A DNA stretch of 64,000 nucleotides, from the NCBI RefSeq assembly GCF_018638295.1, contig NZ_JABTTS010000003.1:186001-250000 (forward strand), read 5' to 3'. This DNA is from Streptomyces sp. CHD11 (GTDB taxonomy: Bacteria; Actinomycetota; Actinomycetes; Streptomycetales; Streptomycetaceae). A program made the translations under genes and the position numbers. Each line of letters begins with the position of its first letter. Position 1 is the first letter of the stretch. Below the pieces are notes generated by a model. It was given only the letters and a program-made list of their open reading frames with translations, searched no databases and had not been told where the DNA came from. This document shows positions 43,497 to 51,603 of the stretch, piece by piece.

Positions 43497-44234
43497 TCAG
43501 CCGCCTGTGCGGTCCTCACGCTCACCTGCGCCGGGGTGCGATGCGCTGATCCGGTCCAGCACCAGTGCGGTGGCGGCTCGGACGGTGTACGCGTACTCCG
43601 CGGCGCGGTCGAACCGTGCGAGATGCGGGGCCGCTTCGGTCACATGGGGAAGACCGGAGTTCTCCAGCATCGTTCGCCGTGCGGCGATGCTGTCCTTGTC
43701 CGACGTGCCCAGAGTGGGGCCCGCCTGGACTTCTCGGAGCAGGGTGCCGATCAGCAAGGCGAGGAGGACACGCATCAGCTGCACGGATTCCCCGTTCGGG
43801 ACCCCTGCTGATCTCAGGACGCTCAGGAGCGCTTCGACCGGTGCGAGTCCTTCGAAGGATGCCATCTGACGCGTGAGGACCAGGGGTGCGGCTTCGGGGT
43901 GGAGGAGCGCACGCTCACGGAAGGCACCGGCGATCGCGGGCAGGTCGGTGCGCAGGTCGCCGGTCGCCGCCGGGATGCGCACCCCGCCGAGCACATGCTC
44001 GGCGACGGCGTCGAGGAGCCCGTCCTTGCCGTCGACGTGGTTGTAGAGGCTCTTGGCGTCGACTCCCAGGACTCGCGCGACGGAACGCATGCCGACGCCG
44101 GAGACCCCCTCGGCGTCGATGACCTCGAGGGTGGCGTGGACGATCACGTCCTTGGAGAGCTGCGCGGTGCCCTTGGGGGGCCTGCCACGGCGAGCCCCGG
44201 CGTGGGCGTCCACTGATCGGGTCATGCCGTTCAT
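43497..44234 (-). CDS. TetR-family regulator, divergent to the MBL operon
   Basis: A regulator of about 245 residues with an N-terminal HTH (about 22-65; S-V-A-R-V-L-G-V-D-A-K-S-L-Y-N-H-V is the recognition region) and a TetR_C domain (V-L-T-R-Q-M-A and L-L-S-V-L-R-S-A-G-V) of the tetracycline-repressor-like group. ATG at 44234 or 44225 may be the start; neither has a clear ribosome site. Two identical 17-bp operators lie between it and the metallo-hydrolase operon at 44326, which it probably represses. Confidence 0.87.
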   Translation of the reverse strand: MNGMTRSVDAHAGARRGRPPKGTAQLSKDVIVHATLEVIDAEGVSGVGMRSVARVLGVDAKSLYNHVDGKDGLLDAVAEHVLGGVRIPAATGDLRTDLPAIAGAFRERALLHPEAAPLVLTRQMASFEGLAPVEALLSVLRSAGVPNGESVQLMRVLLALLIGTLLREVQAGPTLGTSDKDSIAARRTMLENSGLPHVTEAAPHLARFDRAAEYAYTVRAATALVLDRISASHPGAGEREDRTGG

Positions 44235-44255
44235 TGTGCCGCAGCCCATTGTTCG

Positions 44256-44305
44256 TATCCACGGCGTGGGTATAACCTCCCCCGCAGATATCCACGGCGT
44301 GGGTA
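44256..44305. promoter_or_regulatory. Two identical 17-bp TetR operators
   Basis: TATCCACGGCGTGGGTA occurs exactly twice, 44256-44272 and 44289-44305. Each copy is nearly palindromic (CCAC...GTGG core). Their centres are 33 bases apart, three helical turns, suiting two repressor dimers on one DNA face. They sit between the divergent TetR and metallo-hydrolase genes. Confidence 0.8.
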
Positions 44306-44325
44306 AATCTGTGTGAGGAGTGGCG

Positions 44326-45438
44326 ATGCACTTCCCCTGGACCAGTACAGCGGTGACCGACCTGCCCACGGTCGGCACAGCGGTCGACACGGTGACCGAC
44401 CTCTCCCGCTCCGGGGAGCCACCCGGAACGCGGCTGCGGATCGCACAGCGGCAGGCTGCGGCGTTCCGCGACGAGTTGGCGTCGACCGGAACGCCGGACA
44501 GCATCGTGACGTGCGACCTGGTGACGTTGCCCTATCCGACGAGGTTCGGGCTGTTCCGGGCCTCGATGGCGCCGGCGCCGTTCCTGTCGATCACGAACCG
44601 GATGCAGGTCATCCGCTGGACCGAGTCCGACGGACGCAAGCGGGTGCTGCTGTTCGAGCCGAGCGACCACGAACTGGGGCGGTACACGCCGTACTTCGAC
44701 ACGCTCGCCCAGCGCACACCGCGCATCCTGGAGCGGCAGTTCGTCACCGTGCACGGCACGGTGCCCGGCCACCTGGCCCGGCTGGGGATCGAGCCGGCGG
44801 AGGTGGACTACCTGATGTTCGATCACCTCCACACCCAGGACCTGCGGCGCTGGGTGGGGACCACCGCCTTCCAGGACGATCTCGGGCAGACACCGAAAGC
44901 GGCGTTCCCCCACGCGAAGGTGATCGTGCAGCGCGACGAACTGGTCGCGATGGCGGACCTTCACCCGTTGCAGAAGCCCTGGTACCAGCCCGGCGCCTAC
45001 GCGGACGTCCCCGCCGCGGCGTTCCTGCCGGTGAACGGCTCGGTGGTGCTGGGTCCGGGCGTGGCGGTGGTGAAGACGCCCGGACACGTGTTCGGCAACC
45101 AGTCCTTGGTCGTCAACACCGACACCGGGATCTGGGTGTCGAGCGAGAACGTGATCGCCACCGAGGCGATGGTCCCGGAGCACTCCCGGCTGCCCGGCCT
45201 GGCGAGGTGGGCCCGCGCGTGGCAGCAGGAGGTCGTGCTGAACGCGAACACGATCGAGACGACGGCTGATCAGTACAACTCGGCCGTCATGGAGAAGGCC
45301 CTGGCCGACCGCAGCCAGGTCGATCCGCGGTTCCCGCAGTTCTTCCCGTCCAGTGAGCTGACCGGCGCCTGGACCAATCCCGGCACGAGACCGACCTTCA
45401 CGCACGGTGCCATCCGCCACGGCGCCCAGCCCGTCTGA
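44326..45438 (+). CDS. MBL-fold metallo-hydrolase
   Basis: A 370-residue metallo-beta-lactamase-fold protein. The metal motif reads M-F-D-H-L-H-T-Q-D (about 165), matching HxHxxD, with a later T-P-G-H-V-F-G-N-Q-S (about 248) supplying another His. Substrate is unknown; the superfamily covers lactonases, glyoxalases and other hydrolases. The ATG at 44326 is preferred over a GTG at 44320 because GAGGAG is then correctly spaced. It heads a run of three genes (MBL, SnoaL-like, MBL) behind two TetR operators. Confidence 0.85.
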   Translation: MHFPWTSTAVTDLPTVGTAVDTVTDLSRSGEPPGTRLRIAQRQAAAFRDELASTGTPDSIVTCDLVTLPYPTRFGLFRASMAPAPFLSITNRMQVIRWTESDGRKRVLLFEPSDHELGRYTPYFDTLAQRTPRILERQFVTVHGTVPGHLARLGIEPAEVDYLMFDHLHTQDLRRWVGTTAFQDDLGQTPKAAFPHAKVIVQRDELVAMADLHPLQKPWYQPGAYADVPAAAFLPVNGSVVLGPGVAVVKTPGHVFGNQSLVVNTDTGIWVSSENVIATEAMVPEHSRLPGLARWARAWQQEVVLNANTIETTADQYNSAVMEKALADRSQVDPRFPQFFPSSELTGAWTNPGTRPTFTHGAIRHGAQPV

Positions 45439-45452
45439 GACAGGAGACGCAG

Positions 45453-46043
45453 ATGCCCGCCACACCCGACGCCCCAATGCCTCCCGCCCGGTTCACACTG
45501 CCCGCCGAAGCCGTCCTGCGTGCCCGGGAGCGGCTCGTGCTCGACCACTTCCGGGACGAGGTCCGCCAGGACTGGGACGCGACGCTCTCCACGTTCCCCC
45601 ACCCGCACTACGAGCTGATCGCGCAGATGCTGGTGCACGACGGCGACCGTGAGGTCCGCGGCTACTACCAGGACACCCGGGTCGCGTTCCCCGACCAGGC
45701 CCACGAGCTGATCGCCTTCAGGCACAGCGCCGACGCGGTGATCGTGGAGTTCTGGCTCATGGGCACCCACAAGGGCTTCCTCGGCAGGATCCCGCCGACC
45801 GGTTCGAAGCACCGCACCCGGATGACCGCGTACTTCATCTTCGACGAGAACGAGAACCTGGTCACCGAGCGCGTCTACTTCGACCAGCTCACGGTCCTCA
45901 AGCAGCTGACAGCGGGCCTCGACAAGCGCCGTCCCGCCGGACTGCTCAGGCTGCTCCGCGTCCTGCGCGGCGCACTCTCCTCGGCCAGGTCGAACCCCGA
46001 TCCGCGACTGTCGAACACCACCCCGCCGGACCTCGACAACTGA
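45453..46043 (+). CDS. SnoaL-like/ester-cyclase family protein
   Basis: A 196-residue protein of the NTF2-like fold, with the SnoaL/ester-cyclase signature M-G-T-H-K-G-F-L-G-R-I-P-P-T-G-S-K (about 109-125) and an upstream Y-Y-Q-D-T-R-V-A-F-P-D. Relatives cyclise polyketide esters or act on unrelated small molecules, so function is uncertain; there is no polyketide cluster here. A C-terminal basic tail (about 165-196) is extra to the fold. It begins 14 bases after the first metallo-hydrolase gene, so co-transcription is likely. Confidence 0.8.
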   Translation: MPATPDAPMPPARFTLPAEAVLRARERLVLDHFRDEVRQDWDATLSTFPHPHYELIAQMLVHDGDREVRGYYQDTRVAFPDQAHELIAFRHSADAVIVEFWLMGTHKGFLGRIPPTGSKHRTRMTAYFIFDENENLVTERVYFDQLTVLKQLTAGLDKRRPAGLLRLLRVLRGALSSARSNPDPRLSNTTPPDLDN

Positions 46044-46198
46044 GACCGCCCTCCACCGCACAAGGACCGTGGCTGCCGACGCCCCCCGAGCCCGCGAGCC
46101 GCGCGCTTCGCGCAGGTCCACGCCGTCGGCCCCCGCCGCGCCGACCCGTACGCACGCTACGGCGCTCCCGCAGGTCACCGACGAGAACTGAGACAGCC

Positions 46199-46999
46199 AT
46201 GAAGGTCCACCACCTCAACTGCGGCACCATGCGCCCCTGGCGAACCCCGGACGGACTGGTCTGCCACGTCCTGCTCGTCGAGACCGACGACGCTCTGGTA
46301 CTCGTCGACAGCGGCATCGGGCTCCAGGACGCGGCCGACCCGGCAGGACGCTTCGGACCGGCACGCTTCTGCGTCCGCCCCGCCTTCGACACCAGCGAGT
46401 CAGCCATCCGCCAGGTGGCCGCGCTCGGCTACGACCCGCACGAGGTCCGCCACATCGTCCTCACCCATTTCGACGCGGACCACACCGGCGGACTCAGCGA
46501 CTTCCCCTGGGCCGAGGTCCACCTCACGGCCACCGAGAACCAGGCTTCCCTGCACCCCAGGGGAGTGGTGGAGCGGGGCCGCTACCTCCCGTCCCACCGC
46601 GCCCACGATCCGCGGATCGTCCCGCACACCCCCGGTCGCGGCGAGCCGTGGCGGGGGTTCCCCCACGCCACGGAACTCGCAGACGTCGCCGCCGGGATCG
46701 TCATGATCAGCTTGCCCGGCCACACCCGGGGTCACGCCGCCGTCGCCGTCGACGCAGGCACCCACTGGGTTCTCCACGTCGGTGACAGCTTCTACCACCG
46801 CGGACAGATCGACGGTACCGGCCGCGCCCCGAAGTCCCTCACCGCCATGGAGCGACTGATGGCCTCCGACCGGTCCGGAGTCAGAGGCAACCACCGTCGT
46901 CTGAGCCGGCTCTGGGCCGACGACCCTGCCGACCTGCTGCTCGTCAATTCCCACGACCCCGTCCTGCTGCACCGGGCCCACAGCAGAACCACACCGTGA
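46199..46999 (+). CDS. Second MBL-fold hydrolase (lactonase-like)
   Basis: A 266-residue metallo-beta-lactamase-fold enzyme. The classic H-F-D-A-D-H-T-G-G motif (about 88) and a later P-G-H-T-R-G-H and H-V-G-D-S (about 178 and 196) give both metal sites. This pattern is close to AHL-lactonase/AttM-type proteins, but such activity cannot be assigned by eye. It follows the SnoaL-like gene by 155 bases on the same strand and probably belongs to the TetR-controlled unit. A perfect palindrome terminator follows. Confidence 0.87.
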   Translation: MKVHHLNCGTMRPWRTPDGLVCHVLLVETDDALVLVDSGIGLQDAADPAGRFGPARFCVRPAFDTSESAIRQVAALGYDPHEVRHIVLTHFDADHTGGLSDFPWAEVHLTATENQASLHPRGVVERGRYLPSHRAHDPRIVPHTPGRGEPWRGFPHATELADVAAGIVMISLPGHTRGHAAVAVDAGTHWVLHVGDSFYHRGQIDGTGRAPKSLTAMERLMASDRSGVRGNHRRLSRLWADDPADLLLVNSHDPVLLHRAHSRTTP

Positions 47000-47061
47000 G
47001 GACCCGATGCGGCGGCGGTGCGCTCAGGTCGGTGTCGTCCGACCGGGCCGGAGCGAACCGG

Positions 47062-47099
47062 GGCCCCGCACCGTGACGCGCGCGTCACGGTGCGGGGCC
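47062..47099. terminator. Perfect 38-bp palindrome terminator
   Basis: Arms 47062-47080 and 47081-47099 are exact reverse complements (GGCCCCGCACCGTGACGCG and partner). It serves the convergent MBL (+) and LPMO (-) genes. Confidence 0.88.
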
Positions 47100-47139
47100 T
47101 TCCGGCCGGTCGCGTGGATCACGGTCCCCGGGACCGTCG

Positions 47140-48222
47140 CTACGGCGCCACGCAGCCGATCGTTCCCGCCGGGAAGTCATTGCCCGACGAGGTGGCCGTG
47201 AAGCCGAACGTCACGCTCCCGTCGGGCGGGATCACCCGGTTGTGGTCGACGTTCCCGACTCTCACCGTGCCGTCGGAGCCGGTGGACAGGGAACCGTTCC
47301 AGGCACTGCCGATCCTGGTTCCGTCACCGGGCTTCCACTGCACGGCCCAGCCGTTGAGCGGCGACGTTCCGTGGTTCATCACCTCGACCGAGCCCTGGAA
47401 CCCGCCGCCCCAGGAGTTCACCACGTTGTACACGGCCATGCAGGAGCCGGTGTGCTCGTCCGGGTCCGTGGGAGTCGGGTCCGGGTCCGGGTCCGGGTCG
47501 CCGCCCGCGTCCCCGATACCGGTGACCTCGCCGTTGCCGCCGTCGAAGACGACGTCGGAGCAGGAGAAGAAGTTCTCCTGGCTGTCCGAACGCACCCACT
47601 GCATGAAGATCAGCGCGTCCCCGGAGCGGCCGGAGGGCAGGTTGAGATTCCAGTGGTAGTGACCGCCGTTGGTGCCCGGTGAACCTTGCTGGGCCGGATC
47701 GGTGACGGTCTGGATGAGCTGCAGGTCGTTCCAGCCGAGCTGCGAGGTGGGCGACCAGCCGGGCTTGGTGATGTACACCCGGAAGTCACCGGGGTGGGCG
47801 GCCCAGTTGCTGTACTTGACCTTGATCGTGGAACCGGAGGTGAGGTGCGTCCGGGGCCAGTCGGAGCGGGCCGCGTTGTACGCGGAGAAGTCGTACGGGG
47901 ACCGGTCGCCGGCGCTGCAGAGCGTTCCGTCCGGGACGTAACCGGCGCCACGGCCGCCCGCGTTGGAGTCCAGCACGGCGAACCAGTTGTACAGCGCCGT
48001 GGCACCGCTCCGGTTCAGGGCGTCCCGGCACGCCGGGTTGGACGGGTCCAGCGCTCCGGTGCCGGTGACGGCGTCGAGCTGGCAGAGGTAGGTGCGCGAG
48101 CCGGGCATCATCGACACGCCGTGCGCCTGCGCGTCGTTCTGCCACAGGAAGCTCAGGCCGAGCCCTCCTAGGAGGGTGGCCAGTACCGCTGCCAGGGAGA
48201 GCAATCTGTTGCGTAGGGCCAT
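47140..48222 (-). CDS. AA10 LPMO with CBM2 (cellulose type)
   Basis: A 360-residue secreted copper monooxygenase. The signal ends at A-Q-A (33), exposing His34 in H-G-V-S-M-M-P-G-S-R-T-Y-L-C. The second brace His is in N-W-A-A-H-P-G-D-F, and the domain ends near E-N-F-F-S-C-S-D-V. An Asp/Pro linker (D-P-D-P-D-P-D-P-T-P) leads to a CBM2 cellulose-binding module (about 258-360) with S-W-G-G-G-F-Q-G-S-V-E-V and N-G-W-A-V-Q-W. The architecture is that of the cellulose-oxidising Streptomyces enzymes LPMO10B/C. AGGAGA precedes ATG 48222. The GH12 cellulase gene lies upstream on the same strand, 270 bases away. Confidence 0.92.
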   Translation of the reverse strand: MALRNRLLSLAAVLATLLGGLGLSFLWQNDAQAHGVSMMPGSRTYLCQLDAVTGTGALDPSNPACRDALNRSGATALYNWFAVLDSNAGGRGAGYVPDGTLCSAGDRSPYDFSAYNAARSDWPRTHLTSGSTIKVKYSNWAAHPGDFRVYITKPGWSPTSQLGWNDLQLIQTVTDPAQQGSPGTNGGHYHWNLNLPSGRSGDALIFMQWVRSDSQENFFSCSDVVFDGGNGEVTGIGDAGGDPDPDPDPTPTDPDEHTGSCMAVYNVVNSWGGGFQGSVEVMNHGTSPLNGWAVQWKPGDGTRIGSAWNGSLSTGSDGTVRVGNVDHNRVIPPDGSVTFGFTATSSGNDFPAGTIGCVAP

Positions 48223-48492
48223 GGGATCTCCTGTGCCTGTTGTGGGGTGGAAGGAGCAGCCAGCGGGGTCGGATCGGGTGGCGGGAGTGGAACCCTGCCC
48301 GTCCGGGGAGGGGCGTCGTCCGGACGGGCGGGGGGCGCGGGGGGCGGATGGCCGGGGCTGGTGCGCGGGAGTCGGGCCCGCGCTGACGGCGAGGGAGGAA
48401 GAGCGGGCCCCGGAGCGGGCGGTCACGGCCGACGCGCGCACTGCCCGCCGTAGGGACCGGGGGCCGCATACGTGAACCGGCAGCCGGGCCGG

Positions 48493-49620
48493 TCACCTGG
48501 TCGAGCAGACGGAGCCGTTCAGGCGGAACGCGTCCGGCTGTGCGAAGGAGCCGCTGTAGGTTCCCTGGAAGCCGAAGCTCTGGCTCTCACCGGGCGCGAT
48601 CCGCGCGTTGCTTCCCGTCGCACTGGCGGTGACCGCTCCGGAGGAGGGGGTGACGGACGCGTTCCAGGCGTTGGTGACGCGCTGCCCGGAGGGCAGGGTG
48701 AAGGCGAGCGACCAGCTGTCGAGGGGAGCCGGGCCGGCGTTGTTCACCGTGACGTTCGCGGTGAAGCCGCCCGGCCAGACGTTGGTGGCGTACGACACCG
48801 TGCACACCGCCGGGTCACCGGGGTTGCCCGGGTCGCCGCCGCCGGTCTCGATGCTGGAGGAGAAGGAGTTCACCGTGAGCCCCGCCCCGTTCTGCCAGGG
48901 CTCGAATCCCGCCTGGATACTCGTCAGGTACCAGTCGTTCTGGGCCATTCCGCGTGCGACGGTCTCCCGGACGAAGTCCATGACGTCGAAGCTCCAGCTG
49001 CCGATCGCCGACGGCGCGACGAACGACAGCACGTCGTTGGTCCCGTTGCCGCCCGACCAGACCTGCCAGCTGCGTCCGCCCACGGTGGCCGTGCCGACCT
49101 GGGAGCCGATCGGCTGGACCGGGCCCACCTTGGCGAACCAGATCATGATCTCGGTCCGGTTGACGCCGTCGGTCCGCGGCGTCGGGTCCAGCCAGATGTC
49201 GTACGAGGCGTTGTACACGGCGTCGCCGACATAGCCGTAGGAAATGCTGCTGGGCGCGCGGGAGATGTCACCGACCCGGGCGGGGAGCTCGGTTCCCGGC
49301 GAGCAGTTGGTGTAGTGACAGCCGTTGAAGACCGACGGGTACGACTTCGGGGCACCGTTGGTGGGAACCGAGCCGTCGGCCCGGGTGACGCGGAAGCCGG
49401 TGTCCGTGGTGGTGACGCACTGGGGGTCGCTGGTGCCCCAGCGGTTGTTCTGGACGACGTAGCGTCCCTGGATGGTGGTCGATCCGAACTGCTCGCAGAC
49501 CGTGGTGTCGGCCTGGGCCGGAGCCGTCGCGGTCACCAGCGCCGCGACCACGGCGAAAACGGTGAGAAGCGTCGCGAACAGGCCGCGTGGGGCGCGGGTC
49601 AGGTGCCGTAACCGTCGCAT
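48493..49620 (-). CDS. GH12 endoglucanase with CBM2
   Basis: A 375-residue secreted cellulase. A signal peptide ends at A-Q-A (about 37). The GH12 domain (about 40-255) has the nucleophile Glu in N-R-T-E-I-M-I-W-F (about 172) and the acid/base Glu in A-G-F-E-P-W-Q-N-G (about 252). A Gly/Asp/Pro linker precedes the CBM2 (about 275-375) with N-V-W-P-G-G-F-T-A-N-V-T-V. It hydrolyses internal beta-1,4 bonds in cellulose. The start at 49620 gives the proper signal. Two perfect CebR-type operators lie within 80 bases upstream and a third 200 bases upstream, so cellobiose-responsive repression is likely. Confidence 0.93.
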   Translation of the reverse strand: MRRLRHLTRAPRGLFATLLTVFAVVAALVTATAPAQADTTVCEQFGSTTIQGRYVVQNNRWGTSDPQCVTTTDTGFRVTRADGSVPTNGAPKSYPSVFNGCHYTNCSPGTELPARVGDISRAPSSISYGYVGDAVYNASYDIWLDPTPRTDGVNRTEIMIWFAKVGPVQPIGSQVGTATVGGRSWQVWSGGNGTNDVLSFVAPSAIGSWSFDVMDFVRETVARGMAQNDWYLTSIQAGFEPWQNGAGLTVNSFSSSIETGGGDPGNPGDPAVCTVSYATNVWPGGFTANVTVNNAGPAPLDSWSLAFTLPSGQRVTNAWNASVTPSSGAVTASATGSNARIAPGESQSFGFQGTYSGSFAQPDAFRLNGSVCSTR

Positions 49621-49655
49621 GCGGGGGGCCTCTCCAGGAGGGTGCGGGGGCGATC

Positions 49656-49699
49656 GGCGGGAGCGCTCCCGCCTCCCCATGTGATGGGAGCGCTCCCAT
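49656..49699. promoter_or_regulatory. Two CebR-type operators before the cellulase gene
   Basis: GGGAGCGCTCCC occurs at 49659-49670 (inside an 18-bp perfect palindrome, 49656-49673) and again within ATGGGAGCGCTCCCAT (49684-49699). TGGGAGCGCTCCCA is the known binding site of CebR, the cellobiose/cellotriose-sensing LacI repressor of Streptomyces cellulase genes. The first site is only 36 bases from the start codon. Confidence 0.88.
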
Positions 49700-49820
49700 T
49701 TGTGGTTCGGGACGGGACTGTAGAAGGCTCACATGTCCCTGACAAGGGTGCGGGCAGAGACGCGTCGCACCTTTTTCGAAACCGCAGGTCGGCAGGGTGA
49801 TCCATCGGGGCGCCGCACGC

Positions 49821-49834
49821 CGGGAGCGCTCCCG
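49821..49834. promoter_or_regulatory. Third CebR-type operator
   Basis: CGGGAGCGCTCCCG is a perfect 14-base palindrome with the same core, about 200 bases upstream of the cellulase start and 62 bases after the stop of the LacI gene. It may allow looping with the two proximal sites. Confidence 0.75.
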
Positions 49835-49895
49835 AAACATTCGGTGCGTGCGGTCCCGCGCACGGAGGCGGCGGCAGGACGGGCCAGGGTCAGGG

Positions 49896-50918
49896 TCAGG
49901 CGGAACCTCGGCGTACCAGTTCCGTACGGAGGATGACGTGCCGCCAGGCCACCGCCGAGTCCTCCATCTCCTCCAGGAGCAACCGCACCATGGTGCGGCC
50001 GATGTCCTCCAGGGGCTGGCGTACGGTGGTCAGTTTCGGGTCGGTGTGCTGGGCGAGCGGGAAGTCGTCGAAGCCGATCACCGCGACGTCCTCCGGCACC
50101 CGGCGGCCGGCCGCGCGCAGGGCACTCAGCGCTCCCGCGGCCATGGTGTCCGAGGCGGCGAACACGGCGTCGATCTCCGGGGCCCGCTCGAGGAGTCCGG
50201 CGGTCGCACGGCGTCCGCTGTCCTCCGAGAAGTCGCCCTCGGCGATCCAGGAGGGCCTGCCCTCGATCCCGGCCCGCCGCAACGCCTCGCGGTATCCGCG
50301 CAGCCGGCACTGGGCCACGTACATGTCGAGCGGCCCGGTGACGGTGGCGACCGAGCGGCGGCCGGAGTCCAGCAGATGCGTCACCGCGCTGCGGGCGCCG
50401 CCGGCGTTGTCCGCGTCGACGTAGGTCACGCCCTCGTCGCCCGAGCGCCGTCCCAGCAGGACCGTGGGCAGTCCCACGTCGGCGAGCATGTCGGGGAGCG
50501 CGTCCTCGGCGTGTACGGACATCAGCATGACGCCGTCGACCCGGCCGCCGCGCGCGTACTCCACGAAGCGCCGGCGTTCGGCGTCCGTGCGGACCAGGGT
50601 CAGCAGCAACTGCACCTTGGTGTCGGTCAGCGCGTCGCCGACGGACCTGACGATCTCGGAGAAGAACGGCTCACCGAACATCCGCCAGTCCGGCTCCGTC
50701 ATGACCAGCGCGACGGCGTCGGCACGCCGCCCGGCCAGCGAGCGGGCGGCGAGATTGGGGACGTAGCCCAGTTCGGCGACGGCCCGCTGCACGGCACGGC
50801 GCGTCGATTCCTTCACGCCCGCCGCGTTGTTGATGACACGGGAGACGGTGCCCCGTCCCACACCGGCGAGCGCGGCCACCTCCTCGAGCGTCGGTGTGCC
50901 GGGACGCTGCCTGACCAT
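49896..50918 (-). CDS. LacI-family repressor next to the cellulase gene
   Basis: A 340-residue LacI-family regulator: HTH with L-E-E-V-A-A-L-A-G-V-G-R-G-T-V-S-R-V (about 10-28), hinge V-P-N-L-A-A-R-S-L, and sensor domain with R-V-D-G-V-M-L-M-S-V-H and V-I-G-F-D-D-F. It is strikingly related to the LacI protein at 39881-40894. It ends 276 bases before the cellulase start on the same strand, with three CebR-type boxes in between. Whether it, rather than a CebR encoded elsewhere, binds those boxes is open. The start at 50918 has no strong ribosome site; a GTG two codons earlier is an alternative. Confidence 0.88.
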   Translation of the reverse strand: MVRQRPGTPTLEEVAALAGVGRGTVSRVINNAAGVKESTRRAVQRAVAELGYVPNLAARSLAGRRADAVALVMTEPDWRMFGEPFFSEIVRSVGDALTDTKVQLLLTLVRTDAERRRFVEYARGGRVDGVMLMSVHAEDALPDMLADVGLPTVLLGRRSGDEGVTYVDADNAGGARSAVTHLLDSGRRSVATVTGPLDMYVAQCRLRGYREALRRAGIEGRPSWIAEGDFSEDSGRRATAGLLERAPEIDAVFAASDTMAAGALSALRAAGRRVPEDVAVIGFDDFPLAQHTDPKLTTVRQPLEDIGRTMVRLLLEEMEDSAVAWRHVILRTELVRRGSA

Positions 50919-51603
50919 GACCACCCCCACGAGATCACCTGATCCTACGGGGCCCGGGGCCCGGTGCGGCCGCTCTCCTCGCACGGCGCCATGCTGTCCG
51001 GCGACCGGGGACGGCGCACGGCCGGCCCCCCGGCGGACGTTTCCCTCAGGTCGACGGAGGATCACCCACCGGTCCGGGCGGGCCTCTCCGTACCCGCTTC
51101 GAGACGCACCCTCGAGACTTCGTACCGCACATTCCCGCTCGCCCCGGCTCCACAGTCAGCGGTGCGCCCCGCCCGGGCGCCGAGAGGCACCTGGCGACGG
51201 CGACGGTGCGCCGGCTGGACCCCGACAGCCGTACCCCGCACGAGGAGGCGGGCGATCCGGAGGCCGACGGTCTCGCCGGCTCCGTCTGGCAGGCGCGGCG
51301 CGGTCCGGCGGTCACCGCGACCGCGGCCTGGTCACCGACGCGCCGCGCTCCCCCGGCCACCGTCACGGCGCACTGCCCGGTGCCCCGGGGCTCGGTGAAC
51401 TCTCCGAGCGGGCCGGGTCCCCTGGCGGAGCGGACCGGGGACGGCGACATCCGCGCGAACTGGCCGAGGCGATCCGCGCCCCGCCGACCGTCTCGGCCGA
51501 CCCCGGCCCATTGACTCGTCGTTACGCACGGGTAAGTTGACTCCTGAGTAAGTAAGCACGGCAGCAACCAGCACGAGAGCATCAGCCGCGACCAGGAGCC
51601 GTC
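50919..51603. other. Gene-free region before the acyl-CoA ligase
   Basis: 685 bases between divergent genes. The middle part (about 51200-51510) has coding-like base composition but no recognisable protein in any frame, possibly a decayed gene. Near the right end, TTGACT (51513-51518) with TAAGTT 16 bases later is a candidate promoter for the ligase. Confidence 0.4.

Noticed and set aside
45453..46043. SnoaL-like protein as a sign of a polyketide cluster
   Set aside because: No polyketide synthase, cyclase set or tailoring genes are nearby; the NTF2-like fold is widespread.
50964..51540. Possible gene in the gap before the acyl-CoA ligase
   Set aside because: Coding-like composition but no motif in any frame and no ribosome site; treated as gene-free or decayed.
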